A stretch of 18,324 nucleotides of DNA. It comes from Bacteroidales bacterium UBA1205 (GTDB lineage: Bacteria > Bacteroidota > Bacteroidia > Bacteroidales > WCHB1-69). The notes under the pieces were generated by a model. It had not been told where the DNA came from. It saw nothing but the letters and a program-made list of their open reading frames with translations, and did no database searches. The stretch's first letter is position 1. Each line of letters opens with the position of its first letter. Positions 13,046 through 18,324 of this stretch are shown one piece after another. Position numbers and translations under genes: made by a program. The stretch is taken from contig DBXT01000048.1 of the NCBI GenBank assembly GCA_002309615.1, positions 1 to 18,324 on the forward strand. The letters run 5' to 3'.

Positions 13046-13549
13046 ATGAACTCCGTAAAAAGCATGATATTACTGCTGACTACTATATGTTGCATATCCT
13101 GCAACAATAAGATAGACTACGCAGTACAGCTAAACAACGCTATTCCGAACATGCAGTGGCAATACGACCAAGCCTCCGCTTTTTCATTTAACATAGCCGA
13201 TACCTCTCATCCTTATATATTGGGATTATGTATCCGCTACGACAATGATTACCCCGATGCCAACTTGTATACGTTTATTCATACGATGTTCCCCGATGGA
13301 GAACAAACATGCGACACCGTATCCATAGACTTATTCATGCCCGACGGTACTCCTACCGGCAGTGGCAGGCACATGCAAGAATTGAATGTAAATATCAGTC
13401 GCGTAATATTCCCCCAACCGGGCGATTATCGCATAGAAATAGCACAAGCTACCCGCCACGACACCCTTCCGGGCATAGCTTCTATAGGCATATATCTGAT
13501 TAACGAACCTCAAAATCAAGATTATGGCACAACAAAAGAAAAAGAATAA
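13046..13549 (+). CDS. gldH: GldH-family gliding-motility lipoprotein
   Basis: A 167-residue lipoprotein. Hydrophobic N-terminus (MNSVKSMILLLTTICCISCN) with a probable lipid-anchored Cys19 followed by Asn; the -3 residue is Cys rather than Leu, a slightly unusual lipobox. The mature part is a beta-rich domain (MQWQYDQASAFSFNIADTSH, LGLCIRYDNDYPDANLYTFI, FPQPGDYRIEIAQA, GIASIGIYL) that fits GldH. GldH is required for gliding in Flavobacterium johnsoniae but is widespread in non-gliding Bacteroidales, where its role is unknown. The open frame extends upstream to 12932, but that part overlaps ricT. The start at 13046 gives the lipoprotein signal and sits 4 bases after the ricT stop. The last 26 bases overlap the PBP1A gene in another frame. 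Confidence 0.88.
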   Translation: MNSVKSMILLLTTICCISCNNKIDYAVQLNNAIPNMQWQYDQASAFSFNIADTSHPYILGLCIRYDNDYPDANLYTFIHTMFPDGEQTCDTVSIDLFMPDGTPTGSGRHMQELNVNISRVIFPQPGDYRIEIAQATRHDTLPGIASIGIYLINEPQNQDYGTTKEKE

Positions 13550-15782
13550 CAAAAGTAATAAAGGCATAGTTACCCTATGGAAATGTTTTGGCATTTTCTG
13601 GGCAGGTTTAGTATTGTTTTTTACACTCATAGCATTAGGCTGGTTAGGATTTATGCCCTCTTTTGAAGAGCTGGAAAACCCTAAAACCAATTTAGCCACC
13701 GAAATTATTTCGGAAGACGGCTATGTATTGGGCACCTATTATGTGGAAAATCGTTCTAACGTACACTATGCCGATTTGCCGCAGCACCTTGTAAATGCAC
13801 TTATTGCAACAGAAGATGCACGTTTTTACGAACATTCGGGCATAGATATCAAAGCATTATTCAGAGTGGCAAGCGGTTTGGTATTTGGCAGCAATAAAGG
13901 CGGAGGCAGTACCATCACCCAGCAATTGGCAAAAAACCTTTTCCCCAGAGAAAGTGATAGAAATATATTTGAAATATCTTTTGCCAAATTCAAAGAATGG
14001 GTGGTTGCCGTAAAATTGGAACGAGCTTATTCCAAAGAAGAAATTATCGCCATGTATCTTAACACCGTGGATTTCGGTAATTTATCTCACGGCATACAAA
14101 CTGCGGCCAAAACCTATTATAACGTTCGTCCGTCGGAACTCACCGTAGACGAATGTGCCATGCTGATAGGCATGCTGAAAGCTCCTACCAAATACAATCC
14201 CAGACGCAATCCCGAAAATGCCCTCAACCGTAGGAACACCGTGCTTTCACAAATGCACAAATACAAATATTTGACAGACGAAGAATATGCAACCTACAAA
14301 CAGACACCCATTAACATGTCCCGCTTTACCTTACAAGACCATAAAATGGGTACGGCTACCTATTTCCGTGAATTTCTTCGCTTGGAATTAGACAAATGGG
14401 CAAAAGAAAATCCCAAACCCGATGGTAGCACATGGAATATATATAAAGACGGTCTTAAAATATACACCACCATCAATTCCAAAATGCAAAAATATGCCGA
14501 AGAGGCTGTAGAGGAATGGGTGTGCCAAGAATTACAAAACCGTTTTTTCAAAGAATGCAAAAACAATAAGAACGCTCCTTTTGTCAATATTTCCGCCGAA
14601 CAGACAGAAAATATCATCAATAGAGCCATAAAAAATTCCGACAGATATCGCACCTTGAAAAAAGAAGGCTTGAGCGAAAAAGAAATTCTTGCTGACTTTA
14701 AAAAGCCCACCCAAATGTGGGTTCACAGTACCCATGGCGATATAGATACCACGATGTCCCCGTTGGATTCCATACGTTATATGAAATCCTTCCTCAACTG
14801 CGGCTTTATGGTGATGGACCCCCATACCGGATATGTAAAAGCATACGTAGGCGGCACCGACTATCGCTATTTTCAATACGACCATGTAACCAAAGCCCAG
14901 CGTCAGGTAGGTTCCACTTTCAAACCATTTGTATATACCATAGCCATGCAAGAAGGAGAATATTATCCTTGCTCCATGGTACCCAATTTGCCTGTTACCA
15001 TAGAAATCCCGGGCAGTGCTCCGTGGACACCGCGTAACTCCAGCAAATACAAAGTAGGACAAATGATCACCCTAAGCGAAGCCTTGGCTCAATCGCTGAA
15101 CAATGTTTCCGCCTATTTGATGAAACGCTACGGACCATCGGCGGTAGTACACATGGTGCGAAAAATGGGTATGACCAGCGACATTCCCGAAGTGCCCGCC
15201 ATTTGCTTGGGAGCTTGTGAGCTCACCCTTTATGAAATGGTGGGAGCTATCAATACCTTTAATAATAAAGGTGTATATGTTAAACCGACTTTTATCACCA
15301 AAATATGTAATAGCAAAGGCAATGTGCTGGCAACATTTTCCACCACACAAAACGAAGTGATGGACGAACTTTCCGCCTATAAAACCGTCAGATTGATGCA
15401 AGGCGTGGTAAATTCGGGTACGGCAGTACGCTTGAATTACCGCTACAAACTCAATATGCCTATGGCAGGTAAAACAGGTACTACCGACAACAATTCCGAC
15501 GGATGGTTCATGGGCTACACCCCGCTACTCACCGCCGGAGTGTGGGTGGGATGCGAAGACCGCTCCGCCCATTTTAGAGCCACCGCCGAAGGGCAAGGTG
15601 CCAATTCCGCCCTGCCGGTGTGGGCATTGTTTATGCACAAATGCTACGAAGACCCCTCATTGGGATTAGAAAAAATTGATTTTACACGACCTGAAAATTT
15701 GGATATGGACCCTGCTCTTTTCAACTGTAAAGAATTCAATGCGGAAATAAGAGCCGGTGAACAAAAATTTGACTTTGAATAA
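13524..15782 (+). CDS. mrcA: Penicillin-binding protein 1A (class A)
   Basis: A 752-residue bifunctional peptidoglycan synthase. A basic N-terminal tail (1-20) precedes one membrane anchor (about 15-43). The GT51 glycosyltransferase domain (about 60-240) has catalytic Glu97 in ATEDARFYEHSGID, GGSTITQQLAKN (127-138) and the KLERAYSKEEIIAMYLN motif. The transpeptidase domain has S464-T-F-K467 (active-site Ser in GSTFKPF), S524-L-N526 and K650-T-G-T. All catalytic motifs are intact, so it should both polymerise glycan strands and cross-link peptides in the periplasm. The start lies inside the end of gldH (26-base overlap), and the stop TAA overlaps the dprA ATG by one base, indicating tight translational coupling. 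The size is typical. Confidence 0.95.
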   Translation: MAQQKKKNNKSNKGIVTLWKCFGIFWAGLVLFFTLIALGWLGFMPSFEELENPKTNLATEIISEDGYVLGTYYVENRSNVHYADLPQHLVNALIATEDARFYEHSGIDIKALFRVASGLVFGSNKGGGSTITQQLAKNLFPRESDRNIFEISFAKFKEWVVAVKLERAYSKEEIIAMYLNTVDFGNLSHGIQTAAKTYYNVRPSELTVDECAMLIGMLKAPTKYNPRRNPENALNRRNTVLSQMHKYKYLTDEEYATYKQTPINMSRFTLQDHKMGTATYFREFLRLELDKWAKENPKPDGSTWNIYKDGLKIYTTINSKMQKYAEEAVEEWVCQELQNRFFKECKNNKNAPFVNISAEQTENIINRAIKNSDRYRTLKKEGLSEKEILADFKKPTQMWVHSTHGDIDTTMSPLDSIRYMKSFLNCGFMVMDPHTGYVKAYVGGTDYRYFQYDHVTKAQRQVGSTFKPFVYTIAMQEGEYYPCSMVPNLPVTIEIPGSAPWTPRNSSKYKVGQMITLSEALAQSLNNVSAYLMKRYGPSAVVHMVRKMGMTSDIPEVPAICLGACELTLYEMVGAINTFNNKGVYVKPTFITKICNSKGNVLATFSTTQNEVMDELSAYKTVRLMQGVVNSGTAVRLNYRYKLNMPMAGKTGTTDNNSDGWFMGYTPLLTAGVWVGCEDRSAHFRATAEGQGANSALPVWALFMHKCYEDPSLGLEKIDFTRPENLDMDPALFNCKEFNAEIRAGEQKFDFE

Positions 15783-16906
15783 TGGACACAGCATCCGAAC
15801 TACTATATTCCATTGCCCTGAGCAATATTCCGGCAGTGGGCACCATGATGAGCCGTAAGCTCATTTCCATGATGGGTAGTGCTCAAAATATACTCTCCAC
15901 CGATAAAAAAACATTGGTCAATTACGAACATATTCCCCTCCATTTAGCCGATAATATTATCAAAAGTAAAGCCGACGCTTTACAAAAAGCGGAAGAAGAA
16001 ATATCGTTTATGGAAAAAAACAATATTTCCGCCCTGCTTTATAACGACAAGGCCTACCCCGACAGGCTCAAACAATGTCCCGATGCTCCCTTGGTACTAT
16101 TTGCAAGAGGTAATTTTGATGCCAATGCAAAACATTGCATATCCATAGTGGGCACTCGCAAATGTACCGCTTACGGTATTAATAGCACCAAGATGATAGT
16201 GGAACAATTGGCAGAATACAATCCGCTAATAATAAGCGGGTTGGCATTGGGAATAGACACTGCCGCTCATCAAGCGGCATTGGAAAACAATTTAGCCACT
16301 ATCGGTATTTTAGGACACGGACTCAAATTTATTTATCCTGCCTCCAATAGAGGCTTGGCCAAACGCATGTTGGACAATGGCGGTGTAATGACAGAATTTA
16401 CCAGCGACACCAATGGGGATGCTTTTAACTTTCCGCGTAGAAACCGTATTATAGCAGGTATGTCGGATGCGATAATAGTAATAGAAGCTCACGCTCGCGG
16501 GGGTGCTCTTATTACTGCCAATTTAGCATTCTCTTACGACAGAGATGTTTTCGCCTTGCCGGGGAAAGTTAGCGATGCGGCTTCTGCCGGCTGCAACAAT
16601 TTGATAAAAAACAACAAAGCAGCTCTTATCACCTCAGGAGAAGACATTGCCAACATGATGAATTGGATAGGAAAACATAAAAGAAAAAACAAAAAAAATG
16701 AAATACAACAACTGCTTATCAACTTTGAACCCACAGAACAAAGTATTATACAAGCACTGCAACAAAAAGAAGGCATTAATATAGACGAATTGGCGGTGAT
16801 AACCGATATAGACCAACTCACATTAGCCAATGCATTACTTTCTTTGGAATTACAAGGATATATTATATGTATGCCCGGCAAAAAATATTATTTACATTTA
16901 CAATAA
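15782..16906 (+). CDS. dprA: DNA-processing protein DprA
   Basis: A 374-residue DprA/Smf. N-terminal helix-hairpin-helix/SAM-like region (about 1-75, IALSNIPAVGTMMSRKLISM). Rossmann-like core (about 80-295) with VGTRKCTAYG (123-132), ISGLALGIDTAAHQAAL, FPRRNRIIAG (217-226), ARGGALITANLAF and FALPGKVSDAASAGCNNLIK. C-terminal winged helix (about 315-374) ending in GYIICMPGKKYYLHLQ. DprA binds incoming single-stranded DNA and loads RecA during natural transformation, and the family is also widespread in bacteria not known to be competent. The start overlaps the PBP1A stop (TAATG), so translation is coupled. The domain order and length are those of a complete protein. Confidence 0.95.
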   Translation: MDTASELLYSIALSNIPAVGTMMSRKLISMMGSAQNILSTDKKTLVNYEHIPLHLADNIIKSKADALQKAEEEISFMEKNNISALLYNDKAYPDRLKQCPDAPLVLFARGNFDANAKHCISIVGTRKCTAYGINSTKMIVEQLAEYNPLIISGLALGIDTAAHQAALENNLATIGILGHGLKFIYPASNRGLAKRMLDNGGVMTEFTSDTNGDAFNFPRRNRIIAGMSDAIIVIEAHARGGALITANLAFSYDRDVFALPGKVSDAASAGCNNLIKNNKAALITSGEDIANMMNWIGKHKRKNKKNEIQQLLINFEPTEQSIIQALQQKEGINIDELAVITDIDQLTLANALLSLELQGYIICMPGKKYYLHLQ

Positions 16907-16917
16907 ATATTGAAAAC

Positions 16918-17337
16918 ATGGTAAAAACACACCACATCCGCTTTTACTTGATTAAACTTTTGATTACTACTTTTTCTATTATATTCGCCGCATGGATATT
17001 ACAAAAAGGTATACATATTGAAGACCCCAAATTGGCTACGGGCATCATTGTGGCTATTACACTTATATTGGTAAACATGTTTGTCCGCCCCCTTTTAATC
17101 ATGCTGACTATCCCTTTATCCATAGCAAGTTTCGGCATATTTATCATATTTATCAATGCCTTTGTGATTCAATTGGTGGATTTTTTAATCCCGAAATTCT
17201 CTGTTGACAATTTTGGTTGGACATTGTTATTCAGCATGATAGTATCATTATGTACCACCCTGTTGGAAGGTTTGGGCAATACCAAGATTATAAAAATATC
17301 CAAAGATGACGATTTCACCGACTACGAAGAAGTATAA
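16918..17337 (+). CDS. Four-helix membrane protein, holin-4-2 / YvlD-like family
   Basis: A 139-residue protein with about four membrane segments: LIKLLITTFSIIFAAWILQK, LATGIIVAITLILVNMFVRP, then IPLSIASFGIFIIFINAFVI, and FGWTLLFSMIVSLCTTLLEG, with a charged tail (KISKDDDFTDYEEV). The VNMFVRPLLIMLTIPLSI segment with its Asn-x-x-x-Arg-Pro is typical of the mycobacterial-type 4TMS 'phage holin' / YvlD family. These are chromosomal membrane proteins and, despite the name, mostly not phage-derived. The longest frame starts at 16867 inside dprA; the ATG at 16918, 11 bases after the dprA stop, removes an unlikely hydrophilic extension. It is likely the last gene of the ricT operon. The function is unknown. 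Confidence 0.8.
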   Translation: MVKTHHIRFYLIKLLITTFSIIFAAWILQKGIHIEDPKLATGIIVAITLILVNMFVRPLLIMLTIPLSIASFGIFIIFINAFVIQLVDFLIPKFSVDNFGWTLLFSMIVSLCTTLLEGLGNTKIIKISKDDDFTDYEEV

Positions 17338-17409
17338 GGAAAAACACGATGCATTTACAAATCTTCTTAAAACTTCTTAACTGCTATGACTGAAAGAGTT
17401 TCATAAGCA
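17338..17409. other. Intergenic spacer before the insertion sequence
   Basis: A 72-base spacer with no recognisable gene, promoter or strong hairpin. It contains a tandem pair of CTTCTTAA words about 10 bases apart. No intrinsic terminator follows the membrane-protein gene, so the operon end is not defined here; insertion of the IS may have separated it from its original terminator. Confidence 0.4.
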
Positions 17410-17457
17410 TGTAGCCCTCCCCAAAAATCGGACAGATTAAAAGTGGACAAAAAGTAG

Positions 17458-17465
17458 TAATTTTG
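17458..17465 (+). promoter_or_regulatory. -7 element of the IS transposase promoter
   Basis: TAATTTTG matches TAnnTTTG and lies 29 bases before the orfA ATG, downstream of the IS left end. No clear -33 TTTG is present. The host-type -7 element fits long residence of this IS group in Bacteroidota. Confidence 0.5.
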
Positions 17466-17486
17466 TAACACGAAAAACCAAAAGAG

Positions 17487-17753
17487 ATGAAGAAGTCAAA
17501 ACATTCAGACAGCGAAAAGGTTAAAGCTGTTAAATCATTGGAGAACGGTACGGCAGCGGAAGTTCTCTGCCGCGAGCTAGGGATATCAAGGTCAACGCTA
17601 TATCAGTGGCGTAGCAAGTACGGAGGGATGGAAGTGAGCCAGGTAAAAAGGCTACGAGAATTAGAGGAGGAGAATAGGAAGTTGAAGCAAATGTATGCGG
17701 ACTTGGCGTTGGACAACCGAATATTACGGGACGTAATAGAAAAAAAACTCTAG
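17487..17753 (+). CDS. IS407-type transposase OrfA
   Basis: An 88-residue OrfA. N-terminal helix-turn-helix (about 8-48: SEKVKAVKSLENGTAAEVLC, then RELGISRSTLYQWRSKYGG) binds the IS ends, followed by a leucine-zipper-like coiled coil (RLRELEEENRKLKQMYADLA, then LDNRILRDVIEKKL). This tail is the signature I know from IS407-subgroup OrfA proteins. The frame ends just after a run of eight As (17740-17747), where part of the ribosomes should slip -1 to make the OrfAB transposase. OrfA alone usually acts as a regulator of transposition. Confidence 0.93.
   Translation: MKKSKHSDSEKVKAVKSLENGTAAEVLCRELGISRSTLYQWRSKYGGMEVSQVKRLRELEEENRKLKQMYADLALDNRILRDVIEKKL
17740..17747 (+). promoter_or_regulatory. 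-1 programmed frameshift site (A8 slippery run)
   Basis: Eight consecutive As give the heptamer A-AAA-AAA in the OrfA frame (codons GAA AAA AAA CTC TAG). A slip of -1 moves ribosomes two codons before the OrfA stop into the OrfB frame, where the reading continues K-K-T-L-E-P-D-V-K-K and then through the integrase domain. This is the standard IS3-family mechanism. Confidence 0.8.
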
Positions 17754-18324
17754 AGCCCGATGTAAAAAAGGAATTAGTCTGCGAGATAACGGAGGAATAC
17801 GAGGTCAGCATCACTCGGGCGTGCGGACTGATGGAGCTTCATCGATCGTATTTCTACTATAGAAGCAAGCGGGATGACAGCGAAGTGGAGGCTGCTATTA
17901 GGGAAGCGGCCGTCTATGGGGATGGTTTCCGTAAGATATTTCTTCGTTTGAGGCGAGCGGGCAACAAATGGAATCATAAGAAGGTGTATAGAGTATACAA
18001 ATCAATGAATTACAATAAGCGTTCTCGATTACGAAAGCGGCTGCCTACACGTGTCAAGAGCCCGCTTTGCCAGCCGGATTCCCCCAATACGACATGGTCG
18101 ATAGACTTTGTGTCGGACTCTTTGGAATGCGGACGTAAGTTCCGTGTCCTTAACATATTAGACGATTTTGACCGTTCTGCCATTGCGCAGGAGGTCGCCA
18201 TCTCCATCCCCGCCACCAGACTGATCCGAATATTGGAAAAGGTTATCTGGACTATGGGGAAACCTCAAAACATACGTTGCGATAATGGTCCTGAGTTTAT
18301 TGCCGGAATATTCCAAGAGTGGTG
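17747..18324 (+). CDS. IS407-type transposase OrfB (DDE), 3' part outside window
   Basis: This frame is open from the slippery run to the window end, 192 codons. It starts with an HTH_21-like region (VSITRACGLMELHRSYFYYR), then AAVYGDGFRKIFLRLRRAGN and NHKKVYRVYKS. Next is the RNase H-like integrase core: the first catalytic Asp in TTWSIDFVSDSLECGRKF and the second in IRCDNGPEFIAG. The third residue (Glu) should lie beyond the window. Expression is expected as an OrfAB fusion by -1 frameshifting. No ATG start is needed or obvious. No internal stop or indel is seen, so the element may be active. Confidence 0.9.

Larger units (their letters stand above)
17410..18324 (+). mobile_element. IS3-family (IS407-type) insertion sequence, right part outside window
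   Basis: The likely left end is at 17410, where TGTAGCCCTCCCC then AAAAATCGGACAG resembles the TG-starting, CCCC/AAAA/GGACA terminal repeats of IS3-family elements. It encodes orfA (17487-17753) and the start of orfB in the -1 frame. The right inverted repeat lies outside the window, so neither the exact boundary nor the target duplication can be confirmed. The catalytic motifs visible so far are intact. Confidence 0.85.

Noticed and set aside
16918..17337. Prophage or lysis gene suggested by 'holin' family name
   Set aside because: No phage genes are nearby; this four-helix family is widespread on bacterial chromosomes and the gene sits in a housekeeping operon.

Overview
The window looks like a chromosomal segment of an anaerobic, fermentative member of the Bacteroidota, most likely Bacteroidales. 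The evidence is the recurring TAnnTTTG-type -7 promoter element, the gene order ricT - gldH - penicillin-binding protein 1A, a Na+-pumping methylmalonyl-CoA decarboxylase operon of the propionate pathway, AT-rich intergenic DNA, and an IS3-family element of the IS407 type. No rRNA, tRNA, CRISPR or prophage genes were recognised.

Layout. (1) Positions 1-168 hold a short plus-strand reading frame cut by the window edge and by an in-frame stop. (2) Positions 183-5142, all minus strand, hold a TrhA/hemolysin III membrane protein and five exported or lipid-anchored proteins of unknown function. Two of these share an almost identical promoter, signal peptide and N-terminal domain (a 323-bp direct repeat) but have unrelated C-termini. 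(3) Positions 5196-5361 form a long nested hairpin RNA on the minus strand, ending in a clear intrinsic terminator. It lies between the methylmalonyl-CoA decarboxylase operon and the exported-protein operon. (4) Positions 5434-10035 (minus strand) are a five-gene operon, transcribed as OadG-like subunit with a lamin-tail domain - biotin carrier - beta membrane subunit - methylmalonyl-CoA epimerase - carboxyltransferase. It converts (R)-methylmalonyl-CoA to propionyl-CoA and pumps Na+ out. (5) A NhaD Na+/H+ antiporter (10274-11659, plus) is divergent from that operon. The shared 238-bp spacer carries promoters on both strands and two near-identical 14-bp palindromes. Together these genes would form a Na+ circuit. 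(6) Positions 11866-17337 (plus strand) are a compact housekeeping block: ricT, gldH, PBP1A, dprA and a four-helix membrane protein, with overlapping or nearly touching genes. (7) From about 17410 to the right edge is an IS3/IS407-type insertion sequence with orfA, an A-run -1 frameshift site and the first part of orfB.

The parts most worth a second look are the shuffled N-terminal cassette in the exported-protein cluster, the nested hairpin RNA, the palindrome pair between the Na+ pump and antiporter genes, and the lamin-tail/OadG fusion. Functional calls rest on motif recognition by eye; no database search was run.
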